NCBI RefSeq assembly: GCF_004337985.1
Contig: NW_021940925.1
Span: forward strand, 372,001-436,000
Length of the DNA stretch: 64,000 nucleotides
Origin: Pyricularia pennisetigena
Lineage: Eukaryota > Ascomycota > Sordariomycetes > Magnaporthales > Pyriculariaceae
Direction of reading: 5' to 3'
A program made the translations under genes and the position numbers. Shown here in pieces: positions 11,187 through 22,765 of this stretch; the stretch's first letter is position 1; each line of letters starts with the position of its first letter. Under the pieces are notes generated by a model that saw only the letters and a list, made by a program, of their open reading frames with translations, had not been told where the DNA came from and searched no databases.

Positions 11187-13640
11187 ATGGTTAAATTAAA
11201 AATTGCAAAACTGGAACGGAGGTTACGAGAGGTAGAGGAACGCGCGGAGGAAGCAGAGAAAGAACGACAGCAGGAGCGGTAACGCGCGGAAGAAGCAGAG
11301 AAAGAGCGACAGCAGGAGCGATAACGCGCTAACGCGTTAAAACAACAAACTCAACCCACTACAATTAACGAATATATCGTTACTTTGCATAATTTGGTTT
11401 TCTCCCGTTTCGAAATTAAACAGGACCGGAAACTGATTTCGAAAAAATCCATTACCAACCCGCGAAATAAATAGTATCACACGCGTATCCAATTATAACC
11501 AAATTTTATTTAGCACCAAAAATTAATATTCGGCACATTTTACGACACCTTTTTTACCAATAGCCGTATTTTTAAAAATCGAATTTTCCTTTCCGGTTTA
11601 GGAAAAAAAAATTCGCGGCGCAGGATATTAAACGAAAAAACGCTCGAATTTTTCTTCCATATTAGTGTCGAAAATCCAATTAAAGCGATTATAAACCAGT
11701 TTAAGGAAATGGAAAAAGTTAAAAGCGTATTTAACCTGGGAAACGGGATAATTTTTGAAAATTATGCACACGCTATTAACGATGTTACAGGTGAGGTCGT
11801 TTACCGCGATACCCTATCGATACCACCGGTTATTCCAAACTATAATTTCGATTTTAACCGGTTACGACCCGATTAAATTTGTGTTTACCGATCCGATAAC
11901 GCGGGTTCGGAAATATGTACAATAATTTACATTTCCGAATATAAACCGCCCCATAAGTTAACCGCGCCGTATTTCCGTTTTAGTTTACGCCCGATAAATA
12001 TTTATAAAAAAATGGTTAATTAAAAGACCATCCCGACGTCGATGGACCCAAACGCGCGTTTCCAATATTACGCCGAAAAATTAATTGCAGCCGCGATTAC
12101 GTAAACGTACCATTATATAATCGAAAAGGGATTTAAATATAGGTTTTTAACGACGGGTAAAGCGATTATATTTTTTAAAATTAATTGGTCCGAACTTAAA
12201 ACGCTTTTTTATTATTTTGCAAAACCTAATATTAAAATGTTGGCTTATCCGAATTATTTTTATTTGTGCACCGCAATCGGGCAATATTTGGTTTTTAATT
12301 TTATGGTATTAGGTTTACCAGGTAAATAACGATTGCGCGGACAGGACGAGCGGTACCAGGTTATTAAAAAACTTAAAATATGGGCGGAAAATTTCGAAAT
12401 AACGTTATAATCGATTCCGGAAAATGAGCGACACGCGCCGAACAGCTTACCAAACTACCAACCTAAAATATATAAAAATATCGATCGATTTCCGTATTTA
12501 TTCCGGAAAAAAAGATTTCGGTAAATGGGAAATAAACCCAATAAAAAAAATAAATATAAAAAACCGGAAGAATTATTAAACGACGAATTAGTACGGGATT
12601 TGCCAAATACGCCGAATCCGGCAGAACAGCGCATGCGTTAAGTTCGGGGGGGTCGGGGAATTCGATGCAGCGAGCGGATTATAGCCCAACGGCCGCGGGG
12701 CGGGAGCGGAGGAGGAAGCAACGAGCAAGACAGGCCTTATTGCATATAAAGGTGCCTGTTAGGGCTCGTCCAGGGCGGGTTCCTCGACGCGAAATGCCCC
12801 AACGTGGCGCTATATGGACAGCCCAACTTTAACAGTAATAACCATTATAGCTTAAGCCGCGCCTGTGTTCGTTACCCAATAAACCACGCCCATTTCCTTT
12901 TTTTTTCAAACAGTTGAAATAGATATTAGATTATGGGATTACGCCTTTGGGGAAAGGAGGTGCACGCGGCGTATTATTTAAAATTTGGCTAATCAAACAT
13001 GGTTATATTTTTATTGGTAAAAGCACGATTTAAGTATTTGTTAAAAAGTTTAAATACGAGGTAACGGTTTATAAACGGTTGCATCCCATCCAAGGTATAT
13101 ATGTACCCGTTTTCCTCGGGGTCGTCGATTTTCGGTCGATAAACAAAATATATTATTATAATTACCGGGTTTACGTAATATATATAACGCTTTTATTTTG
13201 GGGCGGATGTAATTTTAACGCGATAGAAATTTTGGGTAATCGGGAGAAAGAGCTGGAAAATAGGGCGATATAATCGTTGCAAATAATATATAAATTGGGA
13301 ATGGCCCATAAGGATATGCGAAAAGTAAATATATTTTTTAACGCGGAAACCAACGGTGTTATAATAATCGATTTCGAAAAGGTATTGCTGTTTAAACCAT
13401 TTCGACCTCCGTTGGTTTAGCTAGCGTCGAATAAACGAAAACGGAAGCCAGATGTGGTATATACCAGCAAGTCGGGGAAGCCGGTTGGTCGAAATCAAGT
13501 TAGCAGGGTATTTTCCGAGGATATCGGGCTAATGAAAATGGCCTTTGACAGGCCGCAACCGTTTTAACGCAAATAACTCGACCTGGAGAAGATTGTTACC
13601 GGTTATTTTAAGCCGTAGCGGGTATACACGCCGGGGCAGC
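11187..13640 (+). pseudogene. Fungal kinase-like accessory protein, RIP-ruined
   Basis: A long pseudogene of a multicopy fungal family: a charged N-terminal coiled coil, an N-terminal domain, and a C-terminal kinase-like fold. From ATG 11187: KLERRLREVEERAEEAEKER, two heptad-like EEAEKERQQER repeats, NLVFSRFEIKQDRKL, IYISEYKPPHKLTAP, the hallmark RCLLGLVQGGFLDAKCPNV, then a glycine-loop-like LGKGGARGVLFKI (about 12945-12975), RLHPIQGIYVPVFLG, a catalytic-loop-like AHKDMRKVNIFFN (13304-13340) and IIIDFEKVL (13360-13385). Many TAA/TAG codons interrupt it. The kinase Asp and Asn of the loop and the Asp of DFE are still readable. Function of the family is not known to me; kinase activity of intact members is inference. 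Confidence 0.75.
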
Positions 13641-15079
13641 GCTGACGAACAGGAAAAGTGTCGCTATGTAAAATTCTAATCCTAATGCGAAAATGATCCT
13701 AAATTTATGTTCGTCTGTTTTGTACTTGATTTCTTCTCTTTTCCCTTTACCTTCCCGTTCGTTCTTTTTTAAGTTAGTTTTTCAAACAACCGGGCCTAAT
13801 TTATGCCATCTTATGAGGGGACAAGCAATAGCTGGCTTGTTAACCACGATCGCATGCAAGCGTTTTAAACAGCCGCCGGTCTATACGGCGCCGGGATGGG
13901 GACTGCAATTGTCGGCGTCGCAGCCGAGTTCTGGACCGTTCGGACGCGGATTGCTTGTACAATCCTCATTACTGCGCTGCAGCGTAGTTTTAGGCGGTGG
14001 TACGGGCTTTTGTAAATCGAAGGGCCCTGGGCTGAGTAAAACCTCTCTCTGGCATCACTGCGGGCATCCATAGACTTTTGGAGCCTTTCCGAGAAAAGAC
14101 AATAGAGAAAAAAAGACATACAAGCCGACAGTCACGACATCTATGACATCTACAACAATCTTGGCACTTTTGGGCAAGGTTTTGAATTGTATGCTTCATC
14201 ACTCCATCGGTTTTGTTTCATGGGTTTTCCACGTAGATTCCTGTTCAGCCATCACCACAAAAGATATACAAATTTTGATTACTTCAACGGTAGATTCGAC
14301 CATGTTTCACTACTATTTTGAGCTTCTATCATCCTCCCTTCCTAACGAATACTTCATTGAAATTCCTCGGGACCGGTCCAAAAAGTCTGGCGTGCCAGAG
14401 CTTGTCAGACAGCAGCGTGTCAACGATACGATACTATGGCCTTTTTTCAAGAGTGACGAGTAGGCTCTTGCTGTAATACATCCAGATTCAGTTCACTGGC
14501 TGTCGTGGAGTGACCACACAGTTCCTGATGAAGTGGCTGGCTCTGAAGGACGCTGCGAAGGGGCTCACTTCCCCTCATAAAGCTGCAACCTCAGGCGGAC
14601 GAGTCAAAGCGTTCTGGCTGGTTCGACGGCATTGCCATCAAACCGTATCAAGGTTCGGAGTGTCGATAAACCCATACTGTCCCTGTTAAAATTAACCCCG
14701 AATTTGTTGATGATTGTTTTCTTTGCTCTTTTTATCTGCCAAGTTTTAAAATTCGAGCTATTTTGGTTTGGCTGATATAGAGAGCCGCACAATCTTCTTG
14801 AAAAAAAGCTTCAATCACCGCATCGAGCCCATCGGATCTTAGTTCAATCGGCCCCAGCCAGGCTGGCTTAAAGTCTTCAACAAAGTTTTTTTTCACGTGT
14901 CAGCATCTAGAAGAACCTTAATTTCAGATGCGTCTATCATTCGAATCACATTTATCGTCGAGGTCTCCTGTAGACAGCGCCATCTCTCGATTCATCTTAG
15001 GACCCCACTTGAGGCTTCGATCATAACTGTAACCAAGATACGTTGAAAACAACCGCTCATCAACAATTTTTAGCTTTCG
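13641..15079. other. GC-richer unassigned region
   Basis: Composition returns to that of un-RIPed DNA. The longest frame beginning at a true ATG is 14143-14463 on the plus strand (106 residues, Ser/Thr- and hydrophobic-rich, no motif recognised). Open frames at 13693-14119 exist on both strands and overlap, which argues against both being real. I see no domain I can name. Confidence 0.4.
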
Positions 15080-15121
15080 CTAAAATGCCTTGTCTGGATT
15101 TATTTTAGGGTAACGGCGCGA

Positions 15122-15465
15122 TACCAATCGGTATAATAACAATGGTTCCCTACGGATATGGCCCTTCACGAAGCTTGGAAGTTTACGGCTACTCCGAACG
15201 GCTGGCCCGATAACAATACCGCCTTCGAGTGGTTCAAAACCATCCTTTTTGCCAAACGCTATACCGAAAACCTCAGGGGCACTAGGTTGCTGATTATTGA
15301 CGGTCATGTATCACGTGCCACCTCGGAATTTACGGCCGAATGTTTCGAAAATAACGTCTTTCTTATTTAGCTTCAGGACCATGCATCTCATATCCTTTAA
15401 CCCTCGATTTAGCCGTGTTTTCAACCCCGAAAGAGACCTACCGACGTCGGCTTTTGGAAGTAGGT
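15122..15465 (+). pseudogene. pogo-type DDE transposase fragment
   Basis: Encodes QQWFPTDMALHEAWKFTATP, NGWPDNNTAFEWFKT, LLIIDGHVSRATSEF and, after a TAG at 15368, HASHIL, then PLDLAVFSTPKETYRRRL. These align in order with the intact transposases at 34563 and 41172 (QQQWFPADL, LLVLDGHGSHVSDEF, PLDLSVFGPLKEAYRRHL). The two visible catalytic Asp keep 35-residue spacing. The divergence shows a separate, older subfamily. No TIR is seen, so only the catalytic core remains. Confidence 0.8.
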
Positions 15466-16073
15466 CAATGTAAAGCAAATGTGTTATAGTGAAGAAAGCG
15501 GGGTGGATACGAAACATCAGTGAACACGTTTGATCTACAAAATATTGTGGAGCACGCGTCCATTTGAGAACAAACAAAATCATTCAAATCCAAACATGCG
15601 GGGTTTGTCTGTACTGATCACATTATTATCTACCATGGTGGTAAGGGGTAACAAACCATGCTCCTATCTTATAATCTCGTATTGTTGTAGGTACCAATTT
15701 TTAGGCCCTAAGTGTGACGGCCAGGGAACTGCATGTCCCTAAAATGGAATGGGAAGAAGGAGCGTGAGTTTTGGCCACCTGAAAGTTCGGAAGAAAAGAA
15801 AAAGCGGCCATGCTTAGCAGAGTGTGGCATGACTGCTTCGAATCTTGGGCCGAGCGCTAAGCTTCCACTAGTACTAGATGGGTAAGCAAACATGCATAAG
15901 TGTAAATGCTATCCTATTTCTCCACTAAAGTTAGTTATCTTTATATGCATGCCATCCTGACGGCACGGGTATGCGCTCTTGTTGAAAGGACAAGAAGTCT
16001 TCACTAGCAGTAGCATGGATGGGTACCATCCATATCTAGGGATACAACAGCAAGCCAAGAAGGGAAAACTACA
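15466..16073. other. Upstream region of the rhodopsin-domain gene
   Basis: No coding motif seen. It presumably contains the promoter and 5' leader of the gene starting at 16074, but I find no clear TATA box to place. Confidence 0.4.
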
Positions 16074-17935
16074 ATGGCGAGCGATGCGGCAGACGATAGC
16101 AAGGTGTCATTCGTCAAAGGGGTCAATATCTCCCTGGCAATCGTGACTACCATGGCAGTGGCCGGTCGAGTTTGGACGAATATGGTCACCTTGAGAACGC
16201 TTAGGCTGGATGATGGTGAGTGGAATAAGGACGAGTGATAGCAAAATACCAAGGGGATGATTTTCGAGTGGAAGGCTAACAAATTTGGGAGTTTCTCAGC
16301 ATTGACGATCGCGTCATTTGTCAGTTAACGGCTTGCCAGCACACTATAATCTGGGTGTATCGACTGACTATAAGCGGTTTCATTGCAGTTGAGCATGTCG
16401 CTTCTGGTCGCTTTTGTGTCATTGAGTGAGTAGCAATTTTTTCCCTATGTTTCACTCCTATCTGTCGCTCCATGGCCAACGTTGCTGACAACACCGAATC
16501 ACATAGTGACCACTGTAGGGTTTGGTACGCATTTCAGGGACGTCAATCCGGATACCCTGAATCGATACCTTTTGGTTAGTAAACTTGTGAAGCCTAGTCA
16601 CATTGTTGGTTTGCGAAATGAATCAAATGCAATCGACTCGCTAGGCATGCAGACACTCACTTAGTCTCAGTACGCATATCCAACCCTCGACACATATATA
16701 TGGAGCTTCGTCTTTTCCAAGATGGCATTCGCGATTTATCTCATACGCATTTTCCCCCAAAAAGCCTACAAGGGGTTGAATATTGGAATACTGGTGTTCC
16801 TCCTCGTCCAAGGAATCGTCGAAACTGTCGTGGCCCAGTTGATGTGTATTCCAAGGGTCAAGATATTCCTACCTGAATCGCCTGGCCATTGCCTGGATAC
16901 CAGCAAATTTTACTATGCTTCGGTGAGCAATCAAATAAGCATCAAAGATTAATAGACAGAATGACGGCTAATGAGATGAATGCTAGTTTGCCCTGAAACT
17001 TTTTAGTGATCTCATGCTATTTGTACAGCCGATGACAGCGCTGTACCAAGTACGAATGGCTCTGTCAAAGAAAATAATCATCCTTTTACTTTTGTGCCTA
17101 GGCCTTGGGTTAGTACGTTTCTTTTAAAAGTTGTGTGATGGTCTGCTGACGAATTTGTAAGAGTCTGTGTTGCCTCAATCATACGCGTGCAACTTGTACC
17201 GAGAATCAAATCATCAGACCCAACTTGTAAGTCATGCCCGTTTGTATACTTTAAGAAGCGAGACACGAGCACGAGCTCATGCTTCCCACAGATGACCTCG
17301 TGGGTGCAATGCTTTGGTCCGAAGTCGAAGTTTCCGCCCTCATCATTTGCGTCTGCGTCCCGGAAATTCACCTTCTCGTGCAGAGAAACTGGCCGTTGAA
17401 ACTCCTGCGAATTGCACCGCCGAGGTCCCTAAGAGGCTGTGATGTTGGTGAGGATGAGGTGTGCAGTGGAAACCCAGCCGGTCAGCTGCGCGGAATCCTT
17501 GGACGAGTCAATATCAAGGGTCTTCGTGGGTCTTCGTATGAGTCTCGGTCAGGTGCACCCTCGGGGGTTTCAAGGAGGGCTAGATATGGAGTGGTTAGTT
17601 TCGTGTCCGCCGGTTGGCGGTCAAAGCATCAAAGAAACATTAACGATATGACACGGAGGAGCGGACAGTCGCTAGTAGATGACGACCAAGAGCCGGAACC
17701 AGCCAGCCCCGAACATGGCGGTGTCCTTGTTACACACGATATTGAAATCAGCATCGAGACAGACGACGATCCTATGTCAGAAATGGATCTTGCTGAAGCA
17801 GAGAGGGCTCTCCGTGAGGACCAAAGCGAAACTGTTGATAGCAGCGACCTTCACCGGGATAGCCTGTGTACGGAAAAGACCGATAATGCAGGCGCAAGTG
17901 GCGGAGAGCAAGTTGCACTCGTGACAAGTGTGTAA
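16074..17935 (+). CDS. Fungal rhodopsin-domain (Pth11/SAT4-like) integral membrane protein, 7 exons
   Basis: Predicted 447-residue seven-pass membrane protein. Exons: 16074-16215, 16375-16425, 16507-16574, 16671-16922, 16987-17108, 17162-17226, 17292-17935; every intron is GT-AG and the joined frame is open throughout (1,344 bases). Membrane segments by hydrophobicity: about residues 15-37, 48-72, 96-115, 122-147, 172-192, 197-225 and 238-258. Family marks include the RxxRLDDA junction after segment 1, SKMAFAIYLIRIFP in segment 3, FSDLMLFVQPMTALYQVRM, VASIIRVQL and LWSEVEVSALIICVCVP. The acidic Ser/Asp-rich tail (259-447) lies on the opposite side and lacks known domains. Related proteins sit in the plasma membrane and some act as receptors; the ligand here is unknown. 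The acceptor of intron 3 could instead be at 16664. It appears intact, not RIPed. Confidence 0.85.
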
Positions 17936-18025
17936 TGTTGTTACAAAAACCCAGTGATTAGTATTAATCATTAAATAATAGTTACACGTAAAAGAGAACA
18001 AAAAAGCAACCGTAGGCAAGCGCCC

Positions 18026-18227
18026 TGTTACGAGTGGCGACTGCCGACCGTGACTAGCTCCATCTCACGTGACAAGAACCCCGGGGTTCTCCTGTTGTTG
18101 TAGGCTTAGGCCCGTGTACGCGATTGGCACTGCGTGTCTTTCTTCTTTCTTTCTGCGTAGTTTTAAATATTCGAACAGAATCGCCCCTATATTGCAGCCT
18201 CGTCTCTTCGGGATCGTTATCGTGACA
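18026..18227 (+). repeat. Solo LTR of the 23320 chromovirus family
   Basis: Starts TGTTACGAGTGGCGACTGCC and ends CGTGACA, about 202 bases. It shares with the LTR at 23320-23527 the blocks ACCGTGACT, CACGTGACAAG, GTACGCGATT(G/A)GCACTGCGT, ATTCGAA and ATCGCCCCTATATTGCA. No matching 5-bp flanks (CGCCC and GTGTC), so it may not be a simple solo LTR produced from an intact insertion. Confidence 0.8.
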
Positions 18228-18310
18228 GTGTCCTCGCTAGGTCCCTGGCAGGAGCCGCACTTGGCACATGATAGCGCGCGGCAAATGCGCCTCGCGCGCG
18301 TATATCTGGT

Positions 18311-18350
18311 GTGAGGATCAGGTCCCCAGACCTACACTCAGAATTACCAC
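18311..18350 (+). repeat. Block shared with 10586-10626, abutting the gap
   Basis: TGTGAGGATCAGGTCCCCAG and the following 20 bases repeat, inverted and with a few transitions, the block beside the SINE head at 10586. It ends exactly at the assembly gap. Confidence 0.6.
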
Positions 18351-18429
18351 NNNNNNNNNNNNNNNNNNNNNNNNNNNNNNNNNNNNNNNNNNNNNNNNNN
18401 NNNNNNNNNNNNNNNNNNNNNNNNNNNNN
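18351..18429. other. Assembly gap (79 N)
   Basis: Run of 79 N. At the paralogous place (10585) the sequence continues into a SINE, so a repeat may have caused the gap. Its true length is unknown. Confidence 0.95.
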
Positions 18430-18690
18430 CCACGCTAAGCTAGGGTTGGGTCTACGGCACAAACACCTTTTTCCGCCATTCGATAGCCGTTTCGTTATAT
18501 GGCCATCCGTTTTCCATTGCATAAAATTACCAAATATCGAAAGGGTCCAAATTCGCTGGAAACCATTGCTGTTGTGCGCCTTTCCCCTTAAATATGATAA
18601 AATGAGGGTATGGTAGCCCCCGTCGCCGATACAGATTCCATTATACTAGTCCAGTCCGACGTTCAGGGCGCACAGTCGGTAAAGGTAGAG
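18430..18690 (-). pseudogene. pogo transposase fragment
   Basis: Minus-strand frames read AQQQWFPANLDPFDIW and AMENGWPYNETAIEW, then KKVFVP, aligning with QQQWFPADLSPFDTW, ATENGWTNNETGIEW, KKVFIP of the intact pogo copies. Frame breaks and stops are present. It is cut on its C-terminal side by the gap. Confidence 0.82.
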
Positions 18691-18876
18691 GGACCTGTTG
18701 TGCCTTCGGTGTTAGTTCGTAGAGCCTTACCTCCAAGTTTTGCCATATTGTTTACGTACCTGCGTCAGATCTCAAAACTTATAAATTATCATGCATCAAA
18801 CACACCTACCCGGTTCATTGCATTCTGTCCAAGTGCAAAGCTGTACGGGGTGTTGGAGTCAACGCCAGCCTAGATC

Positions 18877-19850
18877 AGGAAGTGTATCGAATAATTAAAA
18901 AAAAAGCCACTAAAGTTCTGCATCGTCCAAACCGTGCAGACGATATCGGTGCGACGAAAATCGTGCCCCTTAAAATAATCGAAATACGAAGCTCCTGCAG
19001 AGGTCTTCTCCTTGAGGGCTGTGGTGTGAACCATCATCGCGAGTGTTTTATCCGCATCGAAATCAGTCTCTTTGCTGAGGCTCATCAGTCTAAGCAGTGA
19101 CTTCTTGGCCTCGTCTATCTTCTTGTGACGGATGAGCCACCAAGGAGACTTTGAGGCAAAGTAAATGCCAATGATTAAGGGCTTGGGCCACATCCATTGA
19201 AGTGCAGATTTGGTATGACGATGCGTCGTTATTCTTCAGCATGGAAAGGAAAACGCCTATGGCGGTTTTTGACCGGCACCCCAGCAAAAGTTGACGTAAG
19301 TGGTCAGATATCTTCTTGGCTACCGGGCACACCTCGGAGGTATATATGATGCACAGTTGCTTAAGGTTAGCGACAAAGTTTTATACTTCGATCTGAAGCC
19401 AAGGTCAGTTGGGCTCAGGTCTATTCCGACGTATTTACATGCTTGGAAGACTCCCCATGGCTGTCCCGTTTGTACATAATCAGTGACTGGTTCTATAAAA
19501 AGCAGATATTAGTGACAAAACTAGCAAACCCGTCAAGGCTTACAATACAACACAGCATCTCTGCGACGAGCAACGCCTGCACGTTCTGCGCAGTAAACAA
19601 TACAGCAGCTCAAGCACTGATGAGTACGAGGCAGCCAATGACGGTCCATCGGTACCCACAACGTTCTGAGAACCAGCCGTTGATGAGTAGGGCAATCCGC
19701 TCGCCCGATATTTGCCAAACACAAATCCGAAAATAACATAGCCACACCATCATCTCTCAACTTGCAGATAGAATCCCGGTTGATAGTATTCCGGAACCTT
19801 TGGTGCTCGCCGACTCGATAAATACATATTTCCGTAGTCGCCAACCCTAG
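18877..19850 (-). pseudogene. MFS alpha-glucoside (maltose) permease-like pseudogene
   Basis: Minus-strand pieces of a fungal sugar/H+ symporter of the maltose permease group. In protein order: ERIALLINGWFSERCGYRWT, VIGCLVLISA, LFTAQNVQALLVAEMLC (about 19550-19720), TTYVNFCWG (around 19300), SALQWMWPKPLIIGIYFASK, SPWWLIRH, DEAKKSLLRLMSL, DADKTLAMMVHTTALKEKTS, GASYFDYFKG, DIVCTVWTMQNFSGFFFNYS. The pieces lie in different frames with stops between them, and the last six membrane helices are missing beyond 18877. Intact members import disaccharides across the plasma membrane. Damage is by frameshift and truncation more than by AT drift. Confidence 0.8.
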
Positions 19851-19887
19851 AAAGGAACTCGAAAAAGCTCAGCTCTTCCTTGCACGC

Positions 19888-20299
19888 TTGTCAAGTGGGC
19901 ACCCAGCCAGTCTCTTCATTTCTCCACCTTTAAATCCCATGTGCCTTGCTCGCTTTGAATATTCAATTGCGGCCCCACTCCCCCTACCGTCAGGCGCTTT
20001 TAGCGCCTTTGCTCCTAAGCAACCGCTGCACACAGCTGGCCTCGTTAATTTTAGCACAGTACATCCTAATAACGACAACCATCTCTAGATTAACGATTTT
20101 CGCGACGCCAATCAAACCAGCGCTTTGCGCATCACGGCTTCGTAGATTGTATTTGACGTGATCACAGCTACGCAGCGACACTTTGTCATTCAATCTGCGA
20201 TACGCGACGTGTTCGCTGCGCGACCCGACGTCGCGATCCGGCCTCCTATCCCTCCCGAGCGATCTCCGCCGCGCCCACCTCCAGCACCGAGCTGGCTAC
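19888..20299 (+). repeat. Leader of the HNH gene, dispersed repeat copy A
   Basis: Matches 33850-34207 in inverse orientation: CCCAGCCA, TTTTTAAATCC-type block, CTTGCTC, CAACCGCTGC, GATACGCGACG and then the start-codon region. Differences are mostly transitions. It lies directly upstream of the HNH-nuclease frame, so it is probably the conserved 5' region of that multicopy gene. Confidence 0.6.
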
Positions 20300-21820
20300 A
20301 TGGTATCTATGGCTTTTCCAGTACTTGCGCCTCTGGAACCTCCGCAAGCCACAACTGAACGCCCATTTTGAGTGCACTTCCGACACCCAGCTTATCCTGA
20401 CAACGCGCCTCCGCTACTGGCTCTCTTTGCTACAAATGGGGTTCTCGACTACGACTTCGCTCTTATTTGCTGCTGTATCCTCGCGGCAACAAACTGGGAC
20501 AAGGGATACTCAGCGGTCCAACAACAGAATCTGGTGTTTGAAAAAACCCAGCGCCCGTCGGATGGCCTACTGCGCGGCAGGGAGTATTTCTTTTGCTTGG
20601 TGGATGTTGCTATCTCGGGTAAGCATTTTCTGGCCCTCCTGGTCCATTTGCTGGCTCATTCGCTGATATAGCATAGTATTCCCAAAGAGAAATACCCCAT
20701 TGCACACTCATTCCACAACTGGCGGTTCCCACATGACAACCTGCCACCACAATTGGCGCGACTCGATATACCCGAATACATACCACCGCCACCTCTGAGC
20801 GGGCCGCCGGCAGTTATGGTGCGTGATGGAGGCTGCCGCATTTCGGGCTATATAGATGGAGTCGAGCTGGCGCATCTGATACTGGCGAAGGAGAAAGAAC
20901 GGTGTGTGTCGAACCAAATATCAAAGTAGGTCAAACTTGTCATCAATAAGGCAAACGTTGGTAGAAGATGGAACTTGGTTGACATTATTATCTAGGTATT
21001 GTCGGTTCACTACCAGTCAGCATTGCATAATGTCGGATGACCAGAACATAGTATTACTACGCAGCGATCTACATAATTTCTTTGACATGCAGCACATTTC
21101 CATGGTCCCGAAACAGGTCGATATCGATACAACTCGCCCTCCCCAGCTACTCGTCCATATTCTGAACCCAGGAACCTCGGCGCAAATTGTCCCACTGTAC
21201 CACAACCGCTGTTTGTAGCATATCCAGGGGTAAAGTAAAGAGTTCATATTTGCCAGGTTTGCTTGGTCTCTTTTTACAGACGAGCGCATCCCGCTTGTAT
21301 CATGGCCGGGCATGTTCAATATTCTGCTATGGAACAAAATCACAAATCTGGTCGAAACGCGGGTTTGTACCAGTAGACTTCTCTTCGTTCTCCCAAGTAT
21401 TCGACTCTTCAATAAGGTCTCAAAGCCGGAGTGTCAGCCCCAAAAAGAGACAGAACACGGATGCTTTCGGATGGTATAGTGATTGTACTTCCTCGGATGG
21501 GGAAGACAGGTTGGGTGACGATGGCTATTTCGGCGACCCATCTTTGGAGCAGGACACGCCGAGAGGTCGGCCACTGTTCCGGACGTCCGTGCGTGAAAGC
21601 ATGCCAAAAAAAGCGCCGCCTCAATGAAGCCTGCTCGACGCCATTGATGTCAGAGGGAGAGATACCATTGCAGGCAGAGCCTTTGTTTCAAGCCGAAATG
21701 CCATCAATGTCAGAAGCCGAACTGGACCAGCCCGTCACCCCAACCAGCCAGGTTGTCACGGCCTGTCTGCTGGGGAATGATCAAAAAGGAATTAAAGTCG
21801 AAGCAAGGCGTATAGACTGA
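20300..21820 (+). pseudogene. Fungal HNH-endonuclease-domain protein, degraded
   Basis: From ATG 20300 the frame gives a conserved N-terminus (LAPLEPPQATTERPF, HPAYPDNAPPLLALFA, SFHNWRFPHDNLPPQLARLD) followed by an HNH_2-type core: CRISGYIDGVELAHLILAKE, an intron (GTAGGT near 20926 to TAG at 20995), then IVLLRSDLHNFFDMQHISMV, PKQVDIDT. The metal-binding His pairs of the HNH fold are present (AHL; LHNFFD). Breaks: TGA at 20369-20371, frame trouble at the 20620-20690 intron, and TAG/TAA near 21217-21235, after which FARFAWSLFTDERIPLV continues. The C-terminal part is Ser/Asp-rich. Such proteins are common and variable in filamentous fungi; biological role unknown. Confidence 0.75.
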
Positions 21821-21829
21821 CTGCAACTG

Positions 21830-22760
21830 TCATAATTGATAGAAATTTAGGCTTGTGGTAAAACTATTTGCCAAACGACAATTGACCACGAATATAAGAC
21901 ACGATAACGTGACGCCTTGTCCCTGTGAGGCTAGGACTTGAAAGCTTCGGGAAAACCTGCCTGGCAAGCAAGCAAACTTCGAGGCCAAAATTATACAAAG
22001 AAACCTAGTCCGTCCGCTCGCTCGCTGCGTCAGGAATGATTCTGACAGAGTCTTGGCAATCGAGTTGAGGAAGCAGCTTCTGTATTTTGAGGGGAACCTG
22101 GGTGTATTGGGCCGTGCTACTCGTAGTTCATCAGGAAAGCCACACAAATTCTGGCGCGGTGGACAAGACCAGGTTCGAATGTCTCGATTTAAACTTCATT
22201 TCCTCTGACTCGTCTCTGTAGGCGTGCCATCCGCAACGGAATCTGGAAACCACGCCGCACTGCCAAGCTTTCCGGCGTGAAAAGCCCTTTGTACGGCTGA
22301 AACTCTGTCCTCGAACAATGCCTCCTCGGTCTTTTCCTCGGTAGGGATATGGGTTGGTAATTTGTTGGGGCCCAGCCGCTTCCAAATCTGGAGTAGGGCC
22401 TCGCGGATCAAATAATATTGGTGTAATCATTTCCCACCATCTTCCTCACAACACGCCATGGTTATTTGGTCTGAATTCGTTGGTTGCCCACGTTTTCAAA
22501 TCCTTCGATGGTCTACAGCCTCAAGTTCCTGATGTTAGCGGATGAAATGACTGGAATGTTGATAAACCAAACCCTGTGTTTGTCGGTTCGCTGACGTACT
22601 GATATTTCGTTTGCTCTCATATCAAGCGCGTGTCGCCAATAGAAGTCCTTTTCTTGGCCGCCATCGGTTTCAACCATCTGATTCACTTTTGCTAGGCCGG
22701 ATACACTGATTACGTTGATGATATCCACTGCGATTGTTTTCAGCTACTACAATCACTCCT
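21830..22760. other. Unassigned region
   Basis: Composition is not strongly RIPed. A minus-strand frame (22196-22411) contains REALLQIWKRLGPNKLPTHI and RAFHAGKLGSAAWFPDS, which look protein-like but match no family I recognise. I see no complete gene. Confidence 0.4.
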
Positions 22761-22765
22761 AGATA

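Noticed and set aside
17279..17935. Single 218-residue ORF as a separate gene
   Set aside because: It is the last exon of the rhodopsin-domain gene plus a short intronic extension; the seven-exon model explains it better.
19946..20371. Pro/Ala-rich plus-strand ORFs before the HNH gene
   Set aside because: They lie in the repeated leader and differ in frame between the two copies, so coding is not conserved.
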